This document shows positions 1 to 12,270 of a stretch of 64,000 nucleotides of DNA, piece by piece. Positions within the stretch are counted from its first letter, which is position 1. Each line of letters opens with the position of its first letter. Under the pieces are notes generated by a model. It ran no database searches and was not told the DNA's origin. It was given only the letters and a program-made list of their open reading frames with translations. The stretch lies in assembly GCA_030295235.1 (NCBI GenBank), contig AP026132.1, positions 124,001-188,000 on the forward strand, in the 5' to 3' direction. Source of the stretch: Fistulifera solaris. Taxonomy: Eukaryota; Bacillariophyta; Bacillariophyceae; Naviculales; Stauroneidaceae. A program made the translations under genes and the position numbers.

Positions 1-692
1 TATCAACTGAATCGCTTTCGATGCCGACCCAATCCCGCCAATCAAGGACGGAACAATGTCAACTTAGGACGTCCCATTCCTCCCTTGCACGAGTATTTGA
101 GTCACACGCCGTTTGATCACCCGACAGTCCGCAAAATCGAGCGTGTTTCCCCGTATTTTGATCGTATCGAAGTCATCAACATGGAACGAGGGAATTTACT
201 GGAACGGTTCTTTTGTGAAATACTCGATGCTAGCAAAACGTGTCAAAAACTGCAAGCAGGTCATTCTCCGTCCGCTGCAAATCAAGGCAAGACGCTCACA
301 TTCGATCGTCTTTCACAATATTTGATCGAACATAATCGGGTGAATTCGTCCCAAATTGATGATTTGCTGACAGAATTACGGATCAAAGTTCCCAATTACG
401 GAAAAGCCTCGAAAGAGTGTGCGGCATTGTCATTCATATTAGAGGAGCAAGAGAGGCTTAGCAATGATTCGAACCTAAAAAGGCTTCACTGATTTGTCCG
501 CCTCGCAACGTCACCGATCGACTGTTTCACTTCAGTGCCGAAACCGAACGCGCTTTGTTTCCCCTTGAATTTTCCCATGAGGCAATGTGGAATGATTTTG
601 CATCGAAATTGAATACAACTTTGTTTTGTGATGTTGATTTACAGGCTTATTTGCTTGCTAATGAAGCAGCGGGTGATGAAAACGCGCGTTAA
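1..692 (+). CDS. Unidentified protein, 3' part of a gene cut by the window edge
   Basis: The reading frame is open from base 1 with no start codon, so the gene begins outside the window. Frame 1 stays open to a TGA at 490-492. A second open stretch in frame 3 starts at 468 and ends with TAA at 690-692; it has coding-like composition (aromatic, acidic and aliphatic residues well mixed). The two parts probably belong to one protein joined by a one-base shift near 460-482 or by a short intron (a 95-base GT-AG interval 388-482 keeps frame, with a poor donor). I recognise no domain with confidence. The pattern RIEVINMERG followed by FFCEIL and a Cys faintly recalls diatom sulfotransferase-like proteins, but this is only a guess. 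Confidence 0.45.
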
Positions 693-1599
693 AATGGGCC
701 GTGAAATTATTAGTAAGTCAACGGTTGACGTACAGGGTCCTTTGGTACATTTTGAACGGTGTCATCGTCGGAGGCGAGCTCGAGGACAAGAAGGATCAAG
801 AAAAATATTGTACAAGTATCAAACTATTCTTCTCCTCATCTCAAACAACAACGAACTAATTTACTCAAACTAGTAATTGGATTATTGCCTTAAGTGGTCA
901 TTGTCAGGGCCGTAGTTGTAGTCGTGCAAAAACTTATCAAGTCTATGACTTCGGGACTGAAAACCGGTTGAGTCGTCGTCAAAAAAAGTATTCTACAATC
1001 TGTATGATAGTCAATAGAGCGACAACAACATAAAAAGCGTGATTTCTTTTAACAACAACATCCGGGTCAACGAGACTACTACAATCATAACTAAATAATT
1101 AATGAAGCTTGTTCAACAGTTTGCACACATAAACGACAATCACAACCAATGCAAAATCAAAGAGGCACTTCGAAAGTCTACGTAGGAGCTTAGTAACCGG
1201 AACTTTTCGAATCGAATATCGTCGATTCTCGGGTCCGAAAGCTGCCAAAGCCTAACTTATTGCAACAACCATTGTATTGACGATCAATGGAAGTCAAGAT
1301 ATTCTGCGAAACGAACAAATTGTATGTACCATTGTCGCTGGAAAAATTTGATTCATGATTGGAGTGCAGTCGTGGATAATTTCGTATACACTTTCAGCTA
1401 TAGTCAATTCAGCGTGCTTACGTCAAGACAGACGGAAATTCTGAATTTGTCTACTATGGACGTGCGGTGTAACGTACCCAGAAAATCTGGGAGATTCTAC
1501 ATGTTCGCGTAAATAATAACGCAAGACGAAAAACAACATCTCAAAAGGCTGCTACCAGTACAGGGCGAGACTTTTTGTTGAATTGATACTTTCATCATA
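693..1599. other. Intergenic region carrying a dispersed repeat
   Basis: No convincing gene is visible; short open frames here have no family features. The right part (about 1180-1480) is a copy of the dispersed repeat described at 23853-24400. The left part is AT-rich and unremarkable. Confidence 0.6.
1180..1480 (+). repeat. Diverged copy of the palindrome-headed dispersed repeat
   Basis: This stretch aligns by eye with 24180-24390. Shared blocks, in order, are a 'gaaacgctgctaaagc'-like block, 'tgcaacaac', 'cgaacgaa', 'tcgctggaa/tcgctcgtaa', then 'tttgattcatga', the imperfect palindrome around 1350-1370, 'atacacttt', 'ctatagt' and finally 'cagacggaaattctgaa'. Order and spacing are kept, so this is one homologous element and not scattered similarity. 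It has no coding capacity. Confidence 0.7.
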
Positions 1600-2196
1600 A
1601 TGCACAAGTTCTTGTTGCCATTTCTAGTTTTATTCCTGCACAGTGTTCGTATTCCAGCGTTCCGTGGCTCTCGTAGGACAAAAAGAAACATGGTTGTGAT
1701 GCACGCTTCATCGTTGACTACCACAATGATTCCTCGTGCGGCCGTTTCGGTCGTCGTACACTGTCAATGGTCTTCGCAAAACTACTATTTATTGGTGCAG
1801 CGAGGAAAGGAACCCGCGAAAGGCAAATGGTCCTTTCCGGGTGGCAAAATTGAATGGGGGGAATCGACACTGGCGGCGGCGGTCCGCGAATTACGCGAAG
1901 AAACGAAATGGGCCACCCATCATCATCCACTCGAATGGTATCCCGGTACGGTGTGTACGAGTGACTCGATTGGATCGACGTATCATTATTTGATAGCACA
2001 ATGTTATGCACAAGTGACATTCCCCGTTTCGGAATTGCCGGTCGTAGCGGCTGCGGATGATGCGGCCGATGTGGGGTGGTGGACGTTGGATGACATGGAG
2101 ACATTGGATACGACGCCCGGATTGAGTGAAGTGATACGACGTATCGCACTATTGTCACAACACGGAATGCTTCCCACCGTGTCTCTCGAAGAATAA
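1600..2196 (+). CDS. Nudix hydrolase, probably plastid-targeted
   Basis: A 198-residue protein that should hydrolyse a nucleoside diphosphate linked to another group; the substrate cannot be told from sequence. The Nudix box lies at about residues 82-104: GGKIEWGE, seven residues, then RELREET, which supplies the Arg and Glu residues that bind the metal. The usual Gly near the end of the box is Lys here (EETKW). The N-terminus is hydrophobic (LLPFLVLFLHSV) and is followed by IPAF and basic residues, which resembles a diatom plastid presequence (signal peptide, then an ASAF-like motif). It could instead enter the secretory route. The gene is intronless and intact, and ends about 110 bp from the convergent end of the giant BspA gene. 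Confidence 0.85.
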   Translation: MHKFLLPFLVLFLHSVRIPAFRGSRRTKRNMVVMHASSLTTTMIPRAAVSVVVHCQWSSQNYYLLVQRGKEPAKGKWSFPGGKIEWGESTLAAAVRELREETKWATHHHPLEWYPGTVCTSDSIGSTYHYLIAQCYAQVTFPVSELPVVAAADDAADVGWWTLDDMETLDTTPGLSEVIRRIALLSQHGMLPTVSLEE

Positions 2197-2309
2197 ACAC
2201 TCGTATTCTTGATGCACGTGATGGCTGGTAATGTTTATTCTATTGTACATTTGCTTTAATATTACAGATATTGCTCTTAAACTTTTCAAGAACGCGCTGA
2301 TAAAAGCCG

Positions 2310-5300
2310 CTATTCGGCGGCCCGATCAAATACATTCGAGTGCGGAGGGGGAGCCGCCAGCTCCAGCAGTTCCTGTGTACTCGTATCCAGCAGTGAATCC
2401 CACGCGAAGTAACTGGACTGGGAGTTGCATTCGAAACAGAAGGGGCCCGGAGGACTCAATTCCCAATCCACTTCCTCCATTTCTTCGCATTGCGTCAGGC
2501 GGAACATCTGTGTCGTGTCGACATCCGTGCGACCTTCGAGCTGTTCTCCCCAAATACAAAGGTTCTGTGCGAAAAAGCGACATCCTCGGAACATTTCTTT
2601 CATGCTACGGATGCTATCCAATTGCCAGGATGACAAATCTTGGTTGAACGCGGAGGCGGACAAGAACATTTGCTCCATACTCTGCACACGAGAGACATCC
2701 CAGTCGGATAAATCCGAGTTAAACGAAGATGCCCAAGAAAACATCCCGCTCATGTCCGTGACACTCGATACGCTCCATGACGATAGCTCGCTCGAAAAGG
2801 ACGTGGCCTGAGAGAACATTTTGACCGTGGTGGTTGCGTTGGAAACCGTCCAGCGGGACAAATCAGCATTGAATCGCGAGGCGCCTTCGAACATGGAAGT
2901 GAAATTGGTGACACTGGACACGTCCCAGTTGGACAAGTCCGCATTAAAGGAAGCGGCAGCACGAATACGGTTGCTGGAGAATAGCTCACTCAAGTCTCGA
3001 ATTCCAGAGAAGCACCAATTGCCGATCTCGTCTCCATATGTCGCTTCTAAGTATTCGAGAGTTTCTCCCAGCAAGTAAAGATCCACTGCATTGACAAGCT
3101 CTTCCTTCGATGAAAAGCACTTGACTGGAGCGGGTTTGGACGTTGGGCTTGATGTGGTGCTAGACGAGGGGCGGGATGTAGGCGGAGGTGGGGCGGACGA
3201 CGTTGGCTCCCCGGCAAACGCCCATATGTCTTGTCCTGAGAATACATCATCTACGAGGACTTCTTGAATGCTATTGCTGTCAAGTAAGGTACAAGTAGTT
3301 GTTGTTTCATCTTCTTGCAAACCCCTGCAATCGGCATTAAAACCAATAAATGGCAGATTTGTTGTTGAATTCGTGCCAAAGCAGATCTCACAAGAATTGC
3401 AAGCGATGCCATCAAACTCAATTTGGCATCGCAGTGCGAGGCCGTTGCGATTGTATTCGGTTGAGAAGCACGCATTCTCGTACCCTTGGGATCCACTCAG
3501 GTATTGCACGCATAATCTCTCCGACAAGTTGGAAGCTGCCCCTTCAATTGGTTCTCGTGACGTTGAAATAACGGTATCACCAGATGTGAACACATTGGTT
3601 CCGGAAACAACCGGCGCAATCGAAGCTGTCGGTGACGCTGCAGGAGACTTCGATGACGTTTGTGTTGGTGATGCTACAGGAGACTGCGACAGGGAGTCAA
3701 CCGTAGTCGGGCTTAAAGTTGTTGCCTGCGTGCTATTTGTTTCCTCATCGGACGAAATTGTTACAACTCTTGTGTCTGGGTCACGCAATGAAAGAACAAT
3801 TATAGCCACAGTCAGAGCGGCAATGGCAGCCAGCAACATGAGAATGATGCGCTTGAGGGGTATACCCCACATGCTTGATTGCTTATTGTAGTAGCTCTTG
3901 TCGGTTGGGTAGTTATCCCACGCATCATCTTGGCGATTGAACGAAGCTTTTTCATCATTTCGAATTGCAGAAGAAGGAGCGTGTTCAACCGACGCCTCGT
4001 AGTCCTTCTCATATTCATAATCGTAATCCTCTTCGCTATAGCCAGCATCGTCGTAGTTATTACCTTTTTCTCCTCCATAAGCAATCGCTCTTGATTGAAT
4101 TTGTTGATTGGGTACACTGTGTTCTCTTTCTGCTGCAGGTGATGGCTGGATAGGTCGTTCATAGTCGTCGAACGCAGGGAAGAACTCTGTATCGGTTTCA
4201 GGAAGCGATTCCCTTGCTTCCTGCGATGCTGAAAAATCCATTACGTATTCTGAGTGTTCAGATTTCTTCCAAGATCCAGAGGACTGGTCAGATGCTCTTG
4301 ATTCATTGCGACTTCTCAAAGAACTACTCCCACTTGCTTTGTTCCCAGCGTGCCGACTGAGTACACCTCTTTCTTCGTCAGAATCTGTAGGCGAGTCTTC
4401 ATCGTCGTAAAAGCTATCATTCTCATATGAAGTCTCCCGTTCATCGTCTTTTCTCAATGCTTTACTCTCATGATCAAAGCCAGGAGATAAATGCCTGGCG
4501 TACAACCCTTCACTATAATGGGCTGAGCTACTTTCATCGTCCCTTGATGAAGCCGATTGTGATTCGCTTCTGCTGCGGTAATCGTCTCCTGTCTCCCTAT
4601 CACTTTCATTTCTATCATCATCGTCGAGTCGTTGGGATCCGTCCCTATACCCATTGCCTCTGGGCTCACTATGTTCATCGTCGCCATAGGAACTATCATT
4701 TTCATACTCGTAATCGACGTTACGAGTAGCACAAGTCGCGTCTTTGTACCCGGTCTTTGTTTCGTCGTCTGCATATTGACTGAAGTGTGAAGTTTCGCTG
4801 TCATCGTCGTCGTCTCGGGCGCTTCTGTCTGTATAAGAGTTGACGTTTCCTTCAACGCTGTTTTCAGACGCCAATATTGCCTCTCTTGCCAACCACCTGT
4901 CATCTCCAATCACCACACCATTATCATTTTGAGCAATTTCGTCTTCGGAATCAAATTTACCGTGACCTCGCCTTCCCAGTCTATCACTGTCTGTGTGATT
5001 TGCAATTTCTCTTTCTCCGGCATCATCATCATCGACTTGAGATTCAGCGACAAAACTGACATTACTATAACCTTGGCTGTCCGACTTGAATTGGGATTTG
5101 TGCCTGTCCTCGATATCATTGCTATTTTGCGATCTGCCGCTGCTATCGGAATTCTCGAAATTGATGAAATGGTCCTCATCGTTATCTGACCCTTCATCGT
5201 CGCCATAAGCCCGGTCCGGAACGTAATTATTATCATAGCCTTCTTCGTCAACGTAAGCATCTTGATTGAAATGTGATCCTTTGCCGCTATGACCACTGCG

Positions 5301-8300
5301 TGCTGTAATGTCTTTTGTTTCTTCTGTGTCGCCGCCATATGCCGCGTTGTATTCTTCGTCTGCGAAACTTCCCTCGTCTCGACAATCGTTGTCGGGCTCG
5401 GACTCGGTATCAAACTCGAGACCGTTGTCAATACTTCGGCTAGACTGCGAACCGTCACTGCCCCCGTAACTGTTTGCATCCTTCTCATGGTTATAGTCGT
5501 GGGGCGCGCTCTCCTGCTCAGCGCCGTTGTATGATCCTGTAGTATCGCTGTTTGTCTCATCATAATCCCGATCGTCATGATAGTCTTTATCTTCATCGTC
5601 AACATTACAGCCAAACAATGATCTGTTAATGTAGTTGCCATCACGAGGTAAATTTTGTCCCCCTACCTCTGCGTTGTCGGCTTGATCTTCACGATCAGAT
5701 TCAGAGTTGAACTCTTTTGAAATTTCGATACTGTGGCTAGAATGTGATCCATTATTGCCCTTGTATTCGCCTGAGTCATTCTCGTCGGCGTCGGACTCGG
5801 ACTCGTCATTCTGCTTATCACTGTCGCATGATCCTTCTGCTTCGTTGTTTCTCTCATCATAACCCCGATCGTCATTATAGTCATTAATCTCATGGTCAAC
5901 ATCACGGCCGGAGAATGAACTATCATTGTAGTCGACATCATAAGCTGACTCTTGTCCCCCTGCTTCTGCTTTGTCGGCGAAGTCTCTTTGTCATTCTCAA
6001 CAAAAGTCGCGCTTTCTTGATTTTTACGATCAACTTCAGAGTTGGACTCCTGTAAATTGTCGATACTGTGGCTAGAATGTGATCCAAGGCAGCCCTTGTA
6101 TTCGCCTGAGTTTTTCTCATCGCCGTCTGATCCGTTGTACTGAGTTTCGTCATGACCTGATAACCGGCTTTCATTGTAATTCTTGTCTTGGTCCGGTTGG
6201 TCATAATCACAATATTCGTCGCTGACATCACGGCCAGAGTAGGATCTGTTGCTATTACTATAGTCCTGACCTCCGAATTCTTCTTCTTCGTCCTGTGAGT
6301 GGGCACCATGGGCAGTGTCGTACTTATCGTCGGCGAAACTAGCGTCGTCTTGACTCTCCTGATCGGAATCGGACTCAGGATCCGATGCAGACTCATGCGT
6401 GCTGTCAACATTGTGGCTAGATTGTGATCGATCACTGCCCCCGTAACCCCCATAGTCATCGGCGTTGTTGTCCTCGTCTTCGGATCCGGATTCCTCGCCA
6501 TCGTAAGAGCCTCCACTGTTCATATCCTCATTATAATCGTCATCTTCATTGTCAGCGCCACGGCTGCCATGAGAACCGTTGCTGTAATCGTCATAAACTC
6601 CTTCTACTTCTGCGTTTCCAGCATAAGATGCATGTGCATGGTGATCCGCGAGACGGGCATAATTATGATCATTGTCGTTAAATTCTGACCACGATCCAGT
6701 TGACTGTCCATCGCTGCCCTGATAGAGCTCTACGTCATCATGACTGCCTGTCGCTCCATCGTAAAGTTTGTTGCCGCGGTCTGATGGTCCGTCACCGGTG
6801 CTAGATTCGTCAATGTCTCCACCGTCGTTATAATCATCGCAATCATCATTGACGCTAATAGGATGTGATCCGTCACTGTAGTCTCCATCATAGTCTGATG
6901 CGTCACTGGCATCTTCCAAGTCATCGCATTCAGGTGCGTCGCATCCTTCACCGGCAAAGCTGTCGTTGTTCTGACTCTGGATATTTGAATTACTAAACTG
7001 GAGTTCCGAATTGCGTAGGCAGTCGATGTTTTGGCTTCCTTGCGATCCGTCATCGCTCTCACAGTCAACTGCGTCGTTTTCATCGCAGCCGCGCTCGTTG
7101 TATTGTCCGTTGCTACAAGTCTCATTATTGTGTAGATTCTCATTGCAAATATCTTCTTCCTCTCCAAATTCACGCCCGGAGTGCGATCCGTCGCTATAAT
7201 CACCACTACAATAAGATGCCTCACTGGCCTCTCCTAAGTCGTCGCAATCGATGGCGTTGCATCCTTCTTCGGCGAAACTGTCGTTGTTTTGACTCTGATC
7301 TATATATTGGGGTTCCGACTCGTGTATGCTTTCAATACTGGGGCTTGCTTGGGATCCATCGTTGCTCTCGTGGTCAACTGCATCGTTCTCATCACCGCTG
7401 TCTTCATTTATTTGATCATCGCTGCGCACCGAAACCTCTCCATCTCCATCACTATACGTCTCATCACGGTCCAGATTGTTATTTTGATCATCGAATTCAT
7501 CTTTGATAATACGACCGAAATCTGATCCTTCGCTGTAATCACCGTCATGACCTGACGCTCCTTCTTCATGTACGTCACCGTCCTCGGGCGCGCTGTAATC
7601 GTCGCGAGCGAAACTATTATTCTTTTGACTCTCTTGACTAGACTCAGATTCCCACTGGTGCGAATTGTCGACATTGTGACTTGATTGTGATTGATCGCCG
7701 ACTCCGTAGTCTTCTGCGTCTCTCTCGTCGTCGCGCGATTCACCGTAGTGTTCATCACCAGTCTCGTCAAAGTCCAAATCGTCATTGACATCATCATATT
7801 GAGGGTCGACATTACTGTCAACAGCGAATCCGTTGCTGAGTTCGCCGTCATGAGGTGCGGAACATTCTTCTTGGTCAAGTTTGGACTCGGACTCGGACTC
7901 GGATCCATGTCCATGGCTACTACCGCTAGAATGAGACCCGTCGCTGCCATAGTAATTGTCTGCAAGGTCATAGTGTCCATCACCGAATGTACTATCGTGG
8001 TCTTCATCTTCATATTCGTCCCCACCGTCAAGGCAAGAAGGCGAACCTCTGCTTTCATCGTTGTTTCCTTGATCGTCGTCGGCAAAGCTGCTATTACTTT
8101 GACAATCATTATCGGGCTCAGTATGCTGATCGATTCCTTTCAATTGGCTGAATTGTGATAAGCCACTGCAAGAAGCATTGGCTGTACTGCCGCGATGTCC
8201 TTCGTCGTTTACGTGTAAGTTGCTGGTGTTTCGAAATGATTGCGTGCGGTTGTTGTAAAAGTCTTCTTCATCTGCATAGTCATTACAAGCTTCGGAGACG

Positions 8301-11300
8301 CCATGAGAGAATTTTTGTCGGTTGGCGTTTCTGAAGACATTTCCGTAATGTGTGCATCATCGATGCAGCGACTAGAATCTTTAAAGCCATCATTGACTCC
8401 GTCCATTGTTTCATCTTTATTATTGTTGATTGTGTTTAAGCTTTCATTGCATGGTTCGCGGTCAAAACCTTCGCCGTAAGTGCCGTCTTGAGTTTCGTAC
8501 TGTTTGCCATCAAGGCTCGACTGGTTATTGTTGCTGCAAACCATACAATTGTCATTGTCTGCATCCTCTCTGCTATTTTCGGTATCGTTGTAATCGACAC
8601 CATTATTTTCTCTTTCGCAAAAGAGCCGCGCCTTGATTCGGATCCTACTTCACCCCCCGACGACAGTTGCTACAGTTTTCTTCATAATATCATGCTTGTA
8701 CTTGATGTCTTCATCGCCCATCGTTTGGTTCCCTGGTTCATGTTCGTATTCGTCGATGTCCTCGTCCATATCATTGCTTTCCAGACACCTACTACTACCG
8801 TCAGCGCTCGCTTGAGAACCCTGGCTGTAGCCTTCCTCATCGGCGTATCCGTTTTGTCCATCATATCTTGTATCGTCGAAGCTTCCGTCTTTATTGTCGA
8901 TAACTTGGACCAATTGCGGGCCAATACGATAAGCGAGCCCATCGGTAGCATCTCTTTCGAAAAATTTATTGTATTCTACAGTGTCCTGTAAAAGCATTGA
9001 CTCGCCATCGTTCGCTAAGGGTCTATCGCCTGAATAATCGTCTTCATGTGGTTCCCCGGTCATGCCATCGTCACAATCTGTGTTCGAAACGTCGTTGTAT
9101 TCAGCGCCATCGTATTCGTACTTCTTATCGCCAATCTCGCCCTCTGATTGGGAAGCGCCATTACAATCATTTTCGTCACCGAGCCCGCTTGAACAGTCTC
9201 GAGAATAATCTTTTTGGTGTTGAATATCATCGCAGTCACCGAGCCTGGCTTGTGATTCGCCGATGTTCTCATCAGCAACTGTATCCTTGATCTCGGACTC
9301 AACTTGGTGCCCTATATTGTCTTTGAAGCTTGATCCTGAAATTTTATTGTTATCAATACTTGAAGCAATGTCACTCTCAGAGTTGGCATCCGTTTCCCGC
9401 AAATCGCCCTCTAAATTATCGTTTCCATCGTGCTCGACAAGACTCGTCTGTGACGCATCGCTGTTGGCCCCATCGTGTTCTTCAGGGTCGTCACTACCAT
9501 TTACGTACTCGTTCGTAATGTCAAGGATTCCAGACTCGTTACCATCGTTCTCTGCCTGCGATACTTCTTCCCCAGCTTCGATTTCGGCCTCATGGTGACA
9601 AGCGCTGACATGCATTTTAAAGTCTCGGGTGTTTTCAGCAAAACCTTCAAAATGCTCGTGACATTCCTCTAAAGGTCGAGGTATCTTTGCTACGGTGATC
9701 TTATCAACGCCATTTTCATCCTCTTGGTCTGTCGAATCCAAAGTCTTGTTTGCTCTCATGCCATGATGACAACTTGATTGTGATTCATCCAGACACTCCA
9801 TCTCCTCCACAGGCCGATCGGCTTCGCGATCACTATACTCACCGTAAACCTCACTACTACCACCAACGTACCTTGATTCACCAATGACCTCCTCTTCAAT
9901 CCCATTTTCAACTTCTTCGTCCGTGTAAGAGGTATCCGTTGATTGCGCAGTATAGTCTTTGGTTGCTTGTGCTTCGTCATGGTTTTGTTGATCCTCCGAA
10001 ACGACTTCACTACCGTCGTCGACGCTGCCGTGATCATCGGCGCCATCACCAGTATTCCTGTTGTCGCCTAAACGTGACCCGTCACTCTCTTGATCCTCCT
10101 CTCTAGTCAAAGTTTCGTCTTCAACTTCTTCCTCGGTATAAGAAATCTCGTTGTCATTTCCATCGTTGTCGCGCCCGCTGGACCGTGACACGTCTATACA
10201 GTCCTCTTCCCATAACTCTCTGCTCGCTTCTTCGTCGCCTAGCAAACCGTCGCTTTCATCTTCATTGTCATCACTTTCTCTTGAAAGAGATTCGCTATGA
10301 TACTCCTCATCATCTTCCGATGGATCCTCTTCGTGCGTTTCTCCCCGGGCGGAACATTCACTGACACCATCCTCTTTCTCTAAAGCATCGTGCAGATTTT
10401 CCTCATCACTATCAGGCAGTTCGGTACTTGTCACTGAAAAACTGCTGTCAAAACTCGATGCTGAATACCGTGGATTTGCCGCCATTTCTCTCAAAGCGGT
10501 CATAAACTCTTCTTCTCGATCCGCAAATTGCTCTAGCAAGAAATCAAGATTACCCAACTGCTCCGGCATCACGTCAGCCACGAGCTTTTCTAGTTTGTTC
10601 CGACGAGCCACTTCGTCATCCTCTTCTTCATCACTGCTCGTGCCTGCCTCTGCCGCGTTTGGATTGCTGCATTCTGAAATATCGTGAGGGTAATGGTCTT
10701 TGGAAATATCATCGACATGAAGCGGCGTCGTTTGTGGGTTGTTAGCATCGCTTACTCCATGCCCCACGTCTGAGAGTTCAGTATCACGAGGTTTGGCCGA
10801 ATCATCTTGTACCGTAGCATGAACCTGAAGGAAAGTGTCCGCTTTGCTAGATGCAATTGACGATTCTGTCGACAGGGATTGCGATTGTGTTTGACCGGGA
10901 CTCGAGGTTTCTTCATGCTTGATAAAGGGGTCAGCCAGATCGTTTCCTCTTATATTCTCATTGCTCGTCACTAAGCTGCCTGCAACACTACTTTCTAAAG
11001 AATCGTCGATATCGTCTTGGTTACTGCGCGAATGACTGTTACGGCTGTCATCATCGCGTTCCGAGCCTCTCTGACTGTAATCTTGACTGTATGAATTTTG
11101 GCTCTGGTTGTCTCGATGGGAGCTGCTGTCATCTCTACGACGTCGTCTCCCACGTCTATGAGTACTTTCCTTATCCGATTGATGGGAAGCGCTACCGTCC
11201 TGGCTCATTGCACTCCGACTACCGGCATCGGTGTCACTATACAAGCCCCCGCTTCCTTGACTGTCATCCACCATTTCATGAATAGGTTTGTGACTGCTCA

Positions 11301-11841
11301 GACTATTGTCGTCAACCATGTGATGGGAACTATCCTGGCTGTCATCAACAAGGTATGTTTGCCCCTCTTGACCCCGGCTATCGTTGTAACTTGTTTCGCT
11401 GACGTCAAAGGACTCCTCCTGCATCGATCTGTCCTGCCCACTGTCACTCATAATGCTGTGACTCTCCTTTGAGTAGCTTTGGTCGCTATAGCTGTTGTTA
11501 CTACTATCCCTGGAACCTCCATCGTTGTAACTGCGATTGTCGTCCGAACTGTGTTCCGAAATGTGGTGGTGACTTTCTTCGTCGAAGTACTCGCCATCGC
11601 TCTCGGCAGATGATACACTGGTCTGATCGCCGCTGTATTTCTTGCGAATGAGCAGATTGTTGTCACCGATTCGACCGTTTCCAGCGTCTTGTGTGTCTTC
11701 GCTGAGAATACTGTAGTCATCAATCGGGGGAATGAATCTTTTTTCCCCGGCATTACAAGATTCTTTTGTTAGGATCAGATAACGAACTAGGACTTGTTTA
11801 GAGAGTCGGGGATGCTTTTCGTTGAGTTCAATTGCATCCAA
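2310..11841 (-). CDS. Giant Ser/Asp-rich membrane protein with C-terminal BspA-like (DUF285) repeats
   Basis: I read 11841 to 2310 as one gene of about 3,170 residues. It is made of open stretches 11841-8650, 8544-8290, about 8290-5980 and about 5980-2310, which follow each other with shifts only at short homopolymers (C6 at 8653-8658, T4 at 8606-8609, T5 at 8312-8316, and a T3 near 5980). With one base changed per run the length is a multiple of three and the repeat motifs continue across each junction. The first ~2,600 residues are Ser, Asp, Glu, Asn, Gly and Tyr rich, with recurring modules containing SFAD, GSDGSHSSHS and YSGRD. Next come a membrane segment (IILMLLAAIAALTVAIIVL), a Ser/Thr/Pro linker, a Cys-rich module and DUF285 repeats (WDVSSVT...MF). 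No signal peptide is seen. The start is unresolved: 11841 is a TTG and no in-frame ATG lies upstream before a stop. An acceptor-like 'ttctccag' just upstream suggests a missing first exon. Function unknown; DUF285 repeats are usually surface-exposed. Confidence 0.75.
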
Positions 11842-12270
11842 ACAAACGGTTCCAAGAGCTGGAGAATAAAATGGATGAGGGCGAGAAGCGAGAAGTCACA
11901 AAAGGTCTCGTCGCACAAAAGTCACAGGCCTTACAAAAATCAATAGGGAGCGTGACTTCACCGCTACGACATGAAGGCTGTAAACAAGTGCATAACATTC
12001 ATGTGCCGGATTTTATAGCCCCGATTAGCAGTATAGTCATAACTGTAGGAATAATGCCCAGTGGACTTTCATACTATTATGCGCTTAGTGAAAAAAGTCG
12101 AACAGATGTACAACGGACATTGTCTTGTGATACATTGTGTACAGTAGTCGATCTTAGCGTTTCCGTTCAAGATTGTTTCGACAAAATCTCCTTAAACCCT
12201 GAACCCCAATGTTCTTGAAAAACTAGGTATGAAAGACGTTAACATTCTATCAAAAATTAGCCTTAGCAAC
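11842..12270. other. Intergenic region between two BspA-like genes
   Basis: About 430 bp between the start of the giant gene and the end of the next BspA-like gene on the same strand. A 128-codon plus-strand frame here has no family features and overlaps the likely promoter. I see no regulatory site I can name. Confidence 0.5.

Noticed and set aside
8593-8652. A possible 57-bp GT-AG intron that would remove the stop at 8650 of the giant BspA gene
   Set aside because: It keeps frame but has weak splice sites, and two compensating homopolymer errors (C6 and T4) restore a family-like SFAKE motif instead, which fits the pattern seen all over the window.
2425-11753. Many long open frames antisense to, or in other frames of, the acidic BspA genes
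   Set aside because: They are rich in Met/Thr/Ile or Val/Ile/Phe, as expected from reading GAT/GAC/AGT repeats in other frames, and show no domain.
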